From the IMG/VR virus record IMGVR_UViG_3300036832_000857, positions 1-20,916 of that record: a DNA stretch of 20,916 nucleotides; one strand, 5' to 3'. The DNA is from a virus. Both the position numbers and the translations under genes were made by a program. The notes below the pieces were generated by a model, which saw only the letters and a list, made by a program, of their open reading frames with translations, was not told the origin of the DNA and did not search any database. This document shows positions 13,152 to 19,425 of this stretch, one piece after another (position 1 is the first letter of the stretch; each line of letters opens with the position of its first letter).

Positions 13152-14614
13152 CCACTTCGTGCCTCTCCTTCGGATCTCCGCACTTGTCGTGCCACCACGC
13201 CTAGTCTGTTGCGCGCCTCTTGAACCGTCTTATTGTTGAAATGCCACTCCTTAATCTCATCCAATACTTCATGAGACCAGCGCTCACCATCAGCCAAGAT
13301 CTGTCTTAAGACAGACATACAAAACTCGATCTCAGTAACCTTCACCACTGAATCTTCACTTGGCTCCGGTGCCTTCGGTGCTGCGCCAAGATCGTCAGCC
13401 CGCAGAGCTACCGGACCGGTCCAGGTGACGTAGGCCACGCCAAGCTGATCGTGAGGAGTGAGCCGGAATCCGAGAGCCTGCGGCCGCTCCATCAGATTGG
13501 ACTTGGTACAGGCCAGCACGCGCATGCTCTCGTCATCTGGGTTAACTCCGATAAGCCAGCCCGCGCGCGCCGCGCCCACAATGCCAATCGATCCCCCGCC
13601 GCGGTAGATGGCCTTGGCCCCACCTTCTTTGCGTAGGTGGCGCAGCATCACTATGGCGCAGCCGGTACGGCCAGCCACCTGGCGTACATGCCTGAGAGTG
13701 CGTCTGATGTCGGAATCCTTGTAGGTGTCCACCCTGGCTGATAGGTACTCAGCCAGGACATCCACGATCACCAGCCGCGCCCCGGTAAGCCTGATCTTGG
13801 CCTCCAGGAGATCCAGATCGGTAGGGATGTCAAACGGTGAATCCAGGCTGGCCAGAGTCACCCCATCGATGAAATGCACTCGATCCAGATCGGCCGCAGC
13901 TGCGTTCAGCCGGTTAATGATCGTGTCATGTACGTCATCTTCACCGGCCAGCAAGATCACTCCAGCCGGATCGGAGCCACCAGAGCCATCCGGCATCTTG
14001 GCTCCGTTGGTGATACGGCTGGTGAGATCCAGGAGCATGGTTGACTTGCCCGCGTCCGGATCACCATCACAGATCACCAGCTTTCCGGCTGGCAGCCACC
14101 CTGGCCAGATCCACTCCACCTGCCTGGCCTTGATCTCTGACAACTTGTAGGCCAGCAACATGCGTGGTTGGCTGCCAGAGGCCTCTGACGGCTTCGGAGA
14201 GCCGTTGGCCGTGAGATCGGTGATGCCTACGGCCGTCAGGTGGCCGTGAGCCTTCACAAAGTCACCGTGGAAAACCAGCCAAGTCCAGAGGCCGAAGGCA
14301 TCGCGCGGCGATCTGGTGGGTATGCCTGTCTCGGCTGCCACCGTCTCTGACCAGACGGCACAGAAGCCGTCATCGCCATAGACGGTGGCACTAGGGGTGT
14401 CAGCCGATTGGCTGGAGTGCGGAGAGTGCCAGTGTTCATCACCGTTTCGATCCTGACGCACCAGATTCCAGCCCAGAGCGGCCAGGATCTCCGAGCAAGT
14501 AACCAGCTGGTTAAACCGGCTGCCAGCCAGGTGGCCAGTGTAAGCCTTGGTTTGCTCTGTTGACTCTGGCAGTGGTGGCAAGGTTTCGATCAGATCAGAC
14601 CATTGGTAGGGCAT
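13130..14614 (-). CDS. RepA-like AAA ATPase, replicative helicase or loader
   Basis: The 494-residue protein has a central P-loop domain of the AAA_25/RepA type: Walker A GDPDAGKST at 184-192, a GEDD motif near 224-227, Walker B LVIVDV at 281-286 and a sensor-like MLRHLRKEGG near 323-332. The N-terminal 130 residues carry a segment often attached to such ATPases (SATVYGDDGFCAVWSE). The C-terminal region is helical (EVLDEIKEWHFNN...ARNRLGVVARQ), probably a winged-helix for DNA binding. It would unwind DNA at the phage origin with the primase encoded upstream, whose stop overlaps its start (TGATG). A family A palindrome lies inside its 3' part, and a long hairpin follows its stop. Confidence 0.88.
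   Translation of the reverse strand: MPYQWSDLIETLPPLPESTEQTKAYTGHLAGSRFNQLVTCSEILAALGWNLVRQDRNGDEHWHSPHSSQSADTPSATVYGDDGFCAVWSETVAAETGIPTRSPRDAFGLWTWLVFHGDFVKAHGHLTAVGITDLTANGSPKPSEASGSQPRMLLAYKLSEIKARQVEWIWPGWLPAGKLVICDGDPDAGKSTMLLDLTSRITNGAKMPDGSGGSDPAGVILLAGEDDVHDTIINRLNAAAADLDRVHFIDGVTLASLDSPFDIPTDLDLLEAKIRLTGARLVIVDVLAEYLSARVDTYKDSDIRRTLRHVRQVAGRTGCAIVMLRHLRKEGGAKAIYRGGGSIGIVGAARAGWLIGVNPDDESMRVLACTKSNLMERPQALGFRLTPHDQLGVAYVTWTGPVALRADDLGAAPKAPEPSEDSVVKVTEIEFCMSVLRQILADGERWSHEVLDEIKEWHFNNKTVQEARNRLGVVARQVRRSEGEARSGWKMRLP
13300..13315. promoter_or_regulatory. Family A palindrome, copy 4, inside the helicase gene
   Basis: TCTGTCTTAAGACAGA is a perfect 16-base palindrome within coding sequence, encoding the Met-Ser-Val-Leu-Arg-Gln part of the helicase C-terminal region. 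An intragenic copy is not a normal promoter operator. It fits a roadblock or stoperator-type site, or another genome-wide role such as DNA organisation. Confidence 0.6.
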
Positions 14615-15228
14615 CAGTGTTGGCTCACTCTCATTGTCACCGGCACTTGACAGCCGATCTTCCAGTTAATCGATCCAGGCAGCCGCATCAGCCTGTCCAG
14701 TGTGAATACGTCATCCAGGTGGACGCGCGCCTCTCTAGCCAGTTGTTGCCACAACAGACGCCACCTAGCCATCACTCCTTGTGCATCAGCGGCCTCTAGT
14801 GGCTCCGGAGCCGTCCAGTAGCACTGGACGCCATAGCCGGTGTTAACCACGATGTCTGGCCGGTATGGGTACCGTCTGATCAGCATGGCCGCTTCTGCCA
14901 GATCCTTTGGCAGGTTGGGGATCTGGTGTGCTGGCCCGGCAATGTCCACATCGATCCAGAGCGCGGGGATGGAGTGGCACTCAGCCACTCCACCACGCTT
15001 ACCGTCCGGCAGGATCTCGCGCCTAGGTGCCACCCCTAGCCATAGGTTGCCAGCTTCACCGTGTCTCACGATCAGTGGCCGTAGCGTCTCTAGCTCCCCG
15101 ATGGCAGCCCACTCCGTCTTGCGTCTACCGGTGGAGCAATCCTCAGCAAACAAGGTGACGTATCCGGTATCGGAGTGTGCGTATAGCCTGCTCAGAAAAT
15201 CAAGCGCGAGATCTGCGTCTACGTTCAT
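14614..15228 (-). CDS. AEP-superfamily primase (RepB/prim-pol type)
   Basis: The 204-residue protein has the small primase core of the archaeo-eukaryotic primase superfamily. The metal-binding DVD (93-95, in ALWIDVDI) is motif I, the GYGVQCYW segment (131-138) corresponds to the motif II strand, with Gln where many members carry His, and LDRLMRLPGSINWK (177-190) is the conserved motif III region. It would lay down primers for the neighbouring RepA-like helicase, an arrangement known from small phages and plasmids. It overlaps the SSB-like gene by ATGA and the helicase gene by one base. No separate polymerase gene is present, so elongation is expected to use the host replisome. Confidence 0.85.
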   Translation of the reverse strand: MNVDADLALDFLSRLYAHSDTGYVTLFAEDCSTGRRKTEWAAIGELETLRPLIVRHGEAGNLWLGVAPRREILPDGKRGGVAECHSIPALWIDVDIAGPAHQIPNLPKDLAEAAMLIRRYPYRPDIVVNTGYGVQCYWTAPEPLEAADAQGVMARWRLLWQQLAREARVHLDDVFTLDRLMRLPGSINWKIGCQVPVTMRVSQH

Positions 15229-15599
15229 GAAGCGAAAAGATCTTCTTGCTTCGATCCAGCCTGAACGTCCACCCGAAAGATCTTCGCTGGCTGCGGCTGG
15301 CCGGTTGGCCGTAGTTCTATTAGCTCCACGTCTATGCGATCTCCTTTCACTGGCTTGGCTGCCATCAGAGCGGCCTTCAGATTCTTGGTGCCTGCCGGTA
15401 GCTCCACCTTGTCTTTTGTAGTGACGTTGCCGTACTGGGACAAGGTGGCATTCACCAGTGCATAAAGCAGGTAAGAGCCGAACTGACCTTCCTGCACCTT
15501 CACCTCAGAGACGGTGCCTTGCACTCGATCGCCAATCTGGTTAAAGCCAACGCGGTCAGTGGCTAGGCGTGGATCTTCATACGGATTGCTTAGACTCAT
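15225..15599 (-). CDS. Probable single-stranded-DNA-binding (OB-fold) protein
   Basis: The 124-residue product is predicted mainly beta (DRVQGTVSEVKVQEGQFGSY, then YALVNATLSQYG, RIDVELIELRP), as in an OB fold, and ends in a short acidic-hydrophobic tail (QEDLFAS) that recalls the SSB tail used to recruit replication partners. The start at 15599 is preferred over GTG at 15608 because GAGGAG lies eight bases before it. It sits between an exonuclease and a primase, overlapping both, so a role in replication or recombination is likely. It could also be a dedicated exonuclease partner. The fold call is inference; no signature motif is visible. Confidence 0.65.
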   Translation of the reverse strand: MSLSNPYEDPRLATDRVGFNQIGDRVQGTVSEVKVQEGQFGSYLLYALVNATLSQYGNVTTKDKVELPAGTKNLKAALMAAKPVKGDRIDVELIELRPTGQPQPAKIFRVDVQAGSKQEDLFAS

Positions 15600-16548
15600 C
15601 TTCTTCACTCCTCATTTCATACAGTTGGATAATCGCAAACGTCTTCTCTAGTTCGTCGTCTGTCATGTTGGGTAGTGGTGCTCTGATGCCAGCTTCGATG
15701 CAGAGCGCTGATAGTTCTAACCGTTGCTCCGTAGTCATGGCTGAGATCCGATTCTTGATCAGATCGAGTGTCCAAGAAGTCTCGCGCGGCAATGGATCAC
15801 CAATGCCAACCTTGGAGGCTTCCCACCGTCTGATCTCAAGCGCAGCCAAGAAGCATCTTCGGTGCGCCACATCATGCGGAATGGGCCTTAGTTCGTAGGT
15901 GCCGTCTCCTTTCAGGTGAAGGATCGCTGAAGTCTTCGGGACACTCCAAGCGATCTCGCGTTGATCTGAATCAAGTGTGTACTCACCACCGAGTGAGTAA
16001 CCACCTACCACTTGCACTGCCATATCGGGCCAGAGGCCTTTTCCGGTCTTGTAGTCCACCAGTGTCAGCCCTAGCTCTGGGTATGCCTTGAATCGGCACA
16101 AGAGATCTGCCGTGCCTGCGTGAAGGTGTGTCTCATTGAATAGCGTGCGCTCCATCCAGATCGGCTCCGGTCCACACTCAGCCATCCAGCTGCGCGCCGC
16201 GCGCACGTAGCCGTCCACTTCGGCTTCCACCGAGTAGTCAGCACCACCGAGCATCTTTTCCACAATGGCGTGGATCTCAGATCCCATGTTGGCCGCTGCG
16301 TCTCGTTTGGCCCATGGACGATTCTTCAGCCAGGTAACGGCTTCCATGGCTGGCTTCTCACGCCACTCCTCCAGATCGGAAACGGCTGCCAGTGCTACTT
16401 CGTAGGCAGCCCAGAAGGGTATGGCTGGCTTCGGCACTGCGTTAGAGACACCAGTCACCCCAAGGTAAACCGGGCTCCCACCGTGCCTGCCTGGGTTCAC
16501 GTAGAACCTAGTGCCGTTCACGTCTCTGGAGTACTTCGGATTCGTCAC
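15577..16548 (-). CDS. PD-(D/E)XK exonuclease (Cas4/RecB-like)
   Basis: The 323-residue protein carries a RecB/Cas4-type nuclease core: GSEIHAIVE (89-97) with the first acidic and His residues, Asp148 in GTADLLCRF, the Asp165-Tyr-Lys167 of LVDYKTGKG and Gln179 in QVVGGY, which is the QxxxY-like motif. A helical C-terminal domain (about 240-323) with MTDDELEKTFAIIQLYEM follows. Phages often pair such an exonuclease with an annealing or SSB protein for recombination and DNA processing, and here the SSB-like gene overlaps its end. The start is GTG, overlapping the preceding small gene (GTGA). No iron-sulfur Cys cluster is seen, unlike in Cas4 proper. Confidence 0.85.
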   Translation of the reverse strand: MTNPKYSRDVNGTRFYVNPGRHGGSPVYLGVTGVSNAVPKPAIPFWAAYEVALAAVSDLEEWREKPAMEAVTWLKNRPWAKRDAAANMGSEIHAIVEKMLGGADYSVEAEVDGYVRAARSWMAECGPEPIWMERTLFNETHLHAGTADLLCRFKAYPELGLTLVDYKTGKGLWPDMAVQVVGGYSLGGEYTLDSDQREIAWSVPKTSAILHLKGDGTYELRPIPHDVAHRRCFLAALEIRRWEASKVGIGDPLPRETSWTLDLIKNRISAMTTEQRLELSALCIEAGIRAPLPNMTDDELEKTFAIIQLYEMRSEEDESKQSV

Positions 16549-16712
16549 CGGCTGAACGCTTCCAGGATCAGCGACACTTCTCGATCGTCAGAGCCGAGAG
16601 TGAAGGCCAGCGTTACCGAGACATCGTGAGACTGGCCTTCACCAGTGTGAGTGAACGCAAGTTGATAAGGCCCCAGAGCCATCACTTGGCGCGCAGGCAT
16701 GGTGGTATCCAC
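16545..16712 (-). CDS. Small hypothetical protein upstream of the exonuclease
   Basis: This 55-residue ORF has a GTG start with GGAG five bases upstream, and it ends in a GTGA overlap with the exonuclease gene, so it is very probably translated. The product (MDTTMPARQVMALGPYQLAF and onward) looks mostly beta with a final strand-helix (EVSLILEAFS). It has no Cys, membrane helix or known motif. A family A palindrome (16729-16742) lies 17 bases before its start, so it may be the first gene of a regulated segment covering exonuclease, SSB-like protein, primase and helicase. Function unknown. Confidence 0.65.
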   Translation of the reverse strand: MDTTMPARQVMALGPYQLAFTHTGEGQSHDVSVTLAFTLGSDDREVSLILEAFSR

Positions 16713-16728
16713 TTCTTCTCCATTCCTT

Positions 16729-16742
16729 CTGTCTTAAGTCAG
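16729..16742 (-). promoter_or_regulatory. Family A palindrome, copy 5
   Basis: On the minus strand this reads CTGACTTAAGACAG, with the conserved CTTAAGACAG half. It lies in the short gap between a small ORF and the 55-residue gene that leads the exonuclease-replication run. No clear -10 hexamer follows at the proper distance, so it is better seen as an operator or roadblock than as a promoter. Confidence 0.55.
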
Positions 16743-16746
16743 TACG

Positions 16747-16860
16747 TCAAAGCCAGCCGCGCGCTTGCCAGTCATAGAAGTGAAGGATCACCACGTGGCT
16801 CCGTTGCTCCTCCAGCTGGTGCGTGTGCCTACGCGTGATGAAGGCTAAGAAGCTGCGCAT
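16747..16860 (-). CDS. Possible 37-residue ORF
   Basis: An ATG at 16860 inside the 3' end of the nuclease gene opens a 37-codon frame (MRSFLAFITRR...HQLEEQRSHVVILHFYDWQA). It overlaps the upstream gene by 32 bases and has no good Shine-Dalgarno. It fills an otherwise empty gap and looks protein-like, but the evidence is thin. A shorter version starting at one of the two GTG codons near 16794 is also possible. Confidence 0.35.
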   Translation of the reverse strand: MRSFLAFITRRHTHQLEEQRSHVVILHFYDWQARGWL

Positions 16861-17179
16861 AGAGATCCACAAACACTCTCACTGGCGTGGTGGCATACCA
16901 GTCACCTGGATTGCCTCTGCGTGGCCTCTTGTGCATCACCACGAAGAATGGAGTACCGGCACGCTCCGATTGTTCAGCCGTCTCATCTACCCAGGTGGAC
17001 AAGGCCAGAGCCTTGCAAGCCTTCACCTGGATACAGAGATCAGGCACTCCACGCAGATCACCTACATCAGCATGGCCAGCCAACGGATTCCGGCTGACAC
17101 CTGGGAAGGTGGGAGCCAGGTAATCACGTAGCTTGGATTCACCTTCGGTGCCGATCTGGCGTGGTCTACGTGGTGCCAT
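16829..17179 (-). CDS. VRR-NUC-like small nuclease (Holliday-junction-resolvase-type fold)
   Basis: The 116-residue protein starts MAPRRPRQIGTEGESKLRDY, followed by a segment with GHADVGDLRGVPDLCIQVKACK. The order Glu14, Asp41, Pro46-Asp47 and Gln51-Val-Lys53 follows the PD-(D/E)XK pattern of phage VRR-NUC or resolvase-like nucleases; the usual Glu of the ExK motif is Gln here. The end includes FFVVMHKRPRRGNPGDWYA. An upstream in-frame GTG at 17218 would overlap the preceding gene by 53 bases; the ATG at 17179 overlaps it by 14 and matches the usual N terminus, so it is preferred. It likely processes branched replication intermediates. If the Gln is truly in the active site, activity could be altered. 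Confidence 0.7.
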   Translation of the reverse strand: MAPRRPRQIGTEGESKLRDYLAPTFPGVSRNPLAGHADVGDLRGVPDLCIQVKACKALALSTWVDETAEQSERAGTPFFVVMHKRPRRGNPGDWYATTPVRVFVDLYAQLLSLHHA

Positions 17180-17405
17180 CTTTGGCCATCCTTGCCCGCG
17201 CCATGGCCTCAGCTTCACGATGCTTCAGCCGCTTGGCCAGGGTGCGTGATGGCATGGTGCCATCAGGATCGATCTCCTGACGCCACTTGGCCAGCTTGGC
17301 CTCTCTCAGCTTGACGTTTTGCCCATGGCCACTGGATCTGGCCCACCTGGCATGAGCGGCTAAGCGCGCCCGCTCCTTGCGCCACTCCGGATCTTCGTAG
17401 CCCAC
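17166..17405 (-). CDS. Small basic protein, possibly DNA-binding
   Basis: The 79-residue product is very rich in Arg, Lys and Ala and is predicted almost wholly helical. It begins GYEDPEWRKERARLAAHARW, a pattern seen at the start of many small actinobacterial regulatory proteins, and later has SRTLAKRLKHREAEAMARAR, which could be a second DNA-contacting helix. It starts with GTG three bases after the XRE regulator's stop, so the two genes are probably cotranscribed. It could be an excisionase, a Cro-like partner or a small terminase subunit; none is proven. No known family was recognised with confidence. Confidence 0.6.
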   Translation of the reverse strand: MGYEDPEWRKERARLAAHARWARSSGHGQNVKLREAKLAKWRQEIDPDGTMPSRTLAKRLKHREAEAMARARMAKDGTT

Positions 17406-17408
17406 CGG

Positions 17409-17654
17409 TTAAGCCTGCAAGTAGTGGCCAGGCTGGCCACCCAACGTCTTGGCCAATGCCACGCGATGGCACTGTTTCTCTGGTGCCGCCTTGCCTGTCT
17501 CCCACCGAGATACCGTCATGCCGCTTACGCCAATGGCTTGGCCCAGTTCATTCTGGCTGAGGCCAAGTCTGGCGCGGATGCGCCGTATTTTCCTGGCCAC
17601 TGGGCCAAGTGGTGGGCCGTCAACTTCGTTAGCTGCACTAATGCCCATGGGCAT
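17409..17654 (-). CDS. XRE-family (Cro/C1-type) transcriptional regulator
   Basis: The 81-residue protein has one classic helix-turn-helix: KIRRIRARLGLSQNELGQAI (helices 1-2) followed by GVSGMTVSRWETGKAAP (turn and recognition helix 3). There is no C-terminal peptidase or dimerisation domain, so it is Cro-like or a minimal repressor. A stop codon lies just two codons upstream, which fixes the start at or after 17654. The start codon is inside a 14-base palindrome, and a family B palindrome lies 76 bases upstream, both possible autoregulatory sites. It is the only recognisable sequence-specific regulator in the window, so it is the leading candidate to bind family A and/or family B sites. Confidence 0.85.
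   Translation of the reverse strand: MPMGISAANEVDGPPLGPVARKIRRIRARLGLSQNELGQAIGVSGMTVSRWETGKAAPEKQCHRVALAKTLGGQPGHYLQA
17641..17654. promoter_or_regulatory. Palindrome covering the XRE start codon
   Basis: ATGCCCATGGGCAT is a perfect 14-base palindrome whose first three minus-strand bases are the XRE start codon. It could act as an operator or as a small hairpin that hides the start. It also encodes Met-Pro-Met-Gly, so chance is possible. Confidence 0.4.
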
Positions 17655-17729
17655 GGGTTACTACCGGGCGGATCTACTGCACAAGTACTTCTTGAAATGG
17701 CATCCTGACCAGCCACGATACGTTCAACA

Positions 17730-17746
17730 TTAACGCCAGACGTTAA
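17730..17746. promoter_or_regulatory. Family B palindrome, copy 1 (upstream of XRE)
   Basis: TTAACGCCAGACGTTAA is a 17-base site with perfect six-base arms and a five-base spacer. A second copy at 19409-19425 differs by one base only, even in the spacer, which marks it as a specific protein-binding site. It lies 76 bases upstream of the XRE gene. Confidence 0.65.
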
Positions 17747-17816
17747 CCACTGCCACCCAGGGTGTTTACCTGGGTCTAACCTTCGTCACCGCGACTCTCA
17801 CCCTGCGTGGCAGTGG
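17747..17816. repeat. Nested inverted repeats in the integrase-XRE gap
   Basis: CCACTGCCAC (17747-17756) and GTGGCAGTGG (17807-17816) are perfect 10-base inverted repeats. Between them ACCCAGG and CCTGGGT (17755-17775) form a seven-base hairpin with a seven-base loop. The inner hairpin might end integrase transcripts; the larger structure could form a cruciform. No gene is present in 17655-17866. Confidence 0.6.
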
Positions 17817-17842
17817 ACAAGATGTGGATAAGATGTGGACCG
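17812..17842 (-). other. Three in-phase DnaA-box-like sites, candidate replication origin
   Basis: On the minus strand CGGTCCACA, TTATCCACA and TTGTCCACT follow each other at exact 11-base spacing (plus-strand starts 17812, 17823, 17834). The middle one is a perfect E. coli-type DnaA box, and the last differs by one base from the actinobacterial TTGTCCACA form. An AT-rich palindrome adjoins them, as in many origins. They could also be arm-type integrase sites. Confidence 0.5.
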
Positions 17843-17868
17843 AATTTGCAAGGCTTTAATTCAAATTC
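17842..17868. other. AT-rich inverted repeat: origin unwinding element or attP core candidate
   Basis: GAATTTG (17842-17848) and CAAATTC (17862-17868) are perfect seven-base inverted repeats around a 13-base spacer that ends at the integrase stop codon. The stretch contains three AATT tetramers, which I did not see elsewhere in the window. Its position next to integrase suits an attP core; its position next to DnaA-like boxes suits an unwinding region. Confidence 0.4.
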
Positions 17869-18802
17869 AGCTTGGACGGCTGATCCGATCCACCATTGAA
17901 TGCTTACGGCCGCTCTGGATGGCTCTGCGCTCCACCGTGCCGCGGCCGTAGTGCTCCAGCATGGCATTGGAAGACCAACCGGCCAGCTTCTTGATCTCAT
18001 CCGGCTGCATGCTGGCCTCCAGTGCGTTGGCAGCCCAGGTGTGGCGCAGCTGGTGAGCGTGAACGTGGCCAACTCCAGCCTGGGTGGCTCTGCGCTGGAC
18101 TATCCGGTTGACTCCACCACCAGTCATGGGGCCACGGTTGCCAAGCCAGAGCCGGTCAGTACGGTTGGCGTACATGTGCCGTTGCCGGGCGCGTAGGTAG
18201 CGATCCAGAGCCAGAGCCGTCTCCTCACCGATCACCACCTGGCGCGGCTTGGAGCCTTTACCCATCACGCTCACGGTGCCAGCTTCGATGTCCACATTGC
18301 TCACGGTGATGGTGGCCACTTCGTTTCTACGGCAGCCGCTATCGAACATGAAGCGAAGCAGAGCGGAATCACGACGCGCGGTGAAGGTATTGCCGCGGCA
18401 GGCTTCCACCATGGCCACGGCCTCACGATCGCTGATCACCTCCACGGCCTTCTCCGGTATGACCGGTACTGACATCTTGGCCATGGGGTGACGCGCGATC
18501 TCCTCCTCGTCAGCCAGGTAGCTGAAGTATTGCTGGAGTGCCTTGTGAGCGGTGGCGATGGTGGAAGCCGCATAGCCACGATCAGCCATGCTCACTTCGT
18601 AGGCTTCCACCACGGGACGGCTGACGGTGTGCACATCGGTGGAGAGCCCTTCGGCCTCCAGCCACTCCGAGAAGAAGCGCACCAGCCGCAGATAGGTGGC
18701 TCTGGTGAGATCGGCCTTGCCGGTGGAGCGCATGCGCAGATTCCAGCCGGTAAAGGTGTCGGTGATCTTCAGTTGGGTAGCGTCTGGCACGGCTGGCTCC
18801 AT
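17867..18802 (-). CDS. int: Tyrosine site-specific recombinase (phage integrase)
   Basis: The 311-residue protein has an N-terminal SAM-like core-binding domain (about 15-110) and a C-terminal catalytic domain. The catalytic set is complete: Arg158 in GCRRNEV, Lys182 in GKGSKPR, His250-x2-Arg253 in HAHQLRHTWA, Trp276 in AGWSSN (in place of the more usual His) and the nucleophile Tyr285 in MLEHYGRG. It would recombine attP with a host attB to insert the genome. Its length and the lack of a clear AP2/arm-binding domain match simpler XerC/D-like phage integrases. It is transcribed in the same direction as all phage genes. The ATG is preceded directly by GAGG, too close for a good ribosome-binding site. 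No tRNA fragment was seen to hint at the attachment site. Confidence 0.93.
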   Translation of the reverse strand: MEPAVPDATQLKITDTFTGWNLRMRSTGKADLTRATYLRLVRFFSEWLEAEGLSTDVHTVSRPVVEAYEVSMADRGYAASTIATAHKALQQYFSYLADEEEIARHPMAKMSVPVIPEKAVEVISDREAVAMVEACRGNTFTARRDSALLRFMFDSGCRRNEVATITVSNVDIEAGTVSVMGKGSKPRQVVIGEETALALDRYLRARQRHMYANRTDRLWLGNRGPMTGGGVNRIVQRRATQAGVGHVHAHQLRHTWAANALEASMQPDEIKKLAGWSSNAMLEHYGRGTVERRAIQSGRKHSMVDRISRPS

Positions 18803-18864
18803 CCTCAGTGGTAGTCGGCTGCCTCTGGAGGTTTTGCCTGGCCTTCAGAGGCGCGCCCGCAGTT

Positions 18865-18870
18865 ATCGTA
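18865..18870 (-). promoter_or_regulatory. Possible extended -10 promoter for integrase
   Basis: TGGTACGAT on the minus strand reads as an extended -10 (TGn plus TACGAT). The -35 position is poor. It would give a leader of about 60 bases before the integrase ATG. This is a weak, pattern-only call. Confidence 0.25.
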
Positions 18871-18991
18871 CCAAACCTTGTCTTGCTAGGTGGTCCAGCG
18901 CCCCATTTATGCCCTCTGACCAGGACTTTTACCTGTTTCCGGGCTCGGGGATTCCGGCACTAGTACTGCCAGATCTGATGGGGATCGTGTC

Positions 18992-19034
18992 ATGCTAGAA
19001 GTGCTGGTGAGCGTGGATTTTGCCCTTCTAGCAT
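18992..19034 (-). terminator. Hairpin after the DUF3846 gene, possible terminator
   Basis: ATGCTAGAAG (18992-19001) and CTTCTAGCAT (19025-19034) are perfect 10-base arms around a 23-base loop, starting 18 bases after the DUF3846 stop on the minus strand. No T-run follows, so termination is uncertain. Alternatively it is an inverted recombinase-binding site. Confidence 0.4.
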
Positions 19035-19052
19035 CCTGTCTTGCTTCATGTT

Positions 19053-19403
19053 CTAGTGCGCGGATGAGATCGCCAGGTAAGCCAGGAGTTCGGCTGCCAC
19101 CTGCGCTGGCACTCCTGTTGTCTCCCCTTCTGGATCGGCACCACCGCTGAAGACCACCGGACCCACGATGTAGTCACCGGCCATCAGGTGGCAGCCATGG
19201 CTACGCATGAAGGCTTCAGCCACCGGATTGGCTGGCAAGCGCTTCAGCTTGCCTTCTTCGTCCACCCAGGCCACGTAGCCGTCTCCGTAGACGGCCTCGA
19301 TCCAGCCGCCCAGCTGATCACGCAGCCAGACATATGGGATCTCCGCTGGATGGCTGAAGTCGAACCACGTGCCGTCAGGCCTGATGACGAAGGTGCGCAG
19401 CAT
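19053..19403 (-). CDS. DUF3846-family protein
   Basis: The 116-residue product matches DUF3846: an N-terminal strand (TFVIRPDGTW), the LGGWIEAVYGDGYVAWVDEE motif region, KLKRLPANPVAEA, then a GDYIVGPVVFSGG strand. The family is widespread in phages and plasmids of Gram-positive bacteria and has no established function. The gene lies between the terminase and integrase genes. A family B palindrome ends five bases before the ATG and leaves no room for a Shine-Dalgarno, so expression is probably controlled at that site, or the transcript is leaderless. The family call is made from motif memory, without a search. Confidence 0.8.
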   Translation of the reverse strand: MLRTFVIRPDGTWFDFSHPAEIPYVWLRDQLGGWIEAVYGDGYVAWVDEEGKLKRLPANPVAEAFMRSHGCHLMAGDYIVGPVVFSGGADPEGETTGVPAQVAAELLAYLAISSAH

Positions 19404-19408
19404 GCCGG

Positions 19409-19425
19409 TTAACGCTAGACGTTAA
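19409..19425. promoter_or_regulatory. Family B palindrome, copy 2 (in front of DUF3846 gene)
   Basis: TTAACGCTAGACGTTAA matches the copy upstream of XRE at 16 of 17 positions. It overlaps the terminase TAA stop and ends five bases before the DUF3846 start. TAGCGT within it (minus strand) could be a -10 element for a near-leaderless transcript, which a bound regulator would occlude. Confidence 0.65.

Larger units (their letters stand above)
18803..19052. other. Intergenic region between DUF3846 gene and integrase
   Basis: No credible gene is present in these 250 bases; minus-strand frames are closed within 20 codons. The region holds a 10-base inverted repeat (18992-19034), a possible extended -10 for integrase (18865-18870) and two copies of TGTCTTGCT (18879-18887 and 19037-19045). 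It likely carries the end of the terminase-DUF3846 transcript and the start of the integrase transcript, and is a second candidate location for attP. Confidence 0.5.

Noticed and set aside
14840-15421. Plus-strand ORF of 193 codons opposite primase and SSB-like genes
   Set aside because: The opposite strand has a primase with catalytic motifs and ATGA coupling. The plus frame shows only Ser/Arg-rich sequence and is a shadow.
1739-16742. Reading the CTTAAGACAG sites as phage promoters (AAGACA as -35)
   Set aside because: Only the copy at 9251-9268 has a good -10 hexamer 17 bases downstream. The copies at 1739, 7470, 13300 and 16729 do not, so a promoter role for the family is not supported.
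17655-17730. Possible 17-18-residue leader peptide after the family B site
   Set aside because: The ATG at 17730 opens only a very short frame with no ribosome-binding site, and it is out of frame with XRE.
18803-19052. tRNA fragment marking an attachment site
   Set aside because: No T-arm-like sequence (GGTTCGAATCC type) or acceptor-stem pairing was found here or next to the integrase stop codon.
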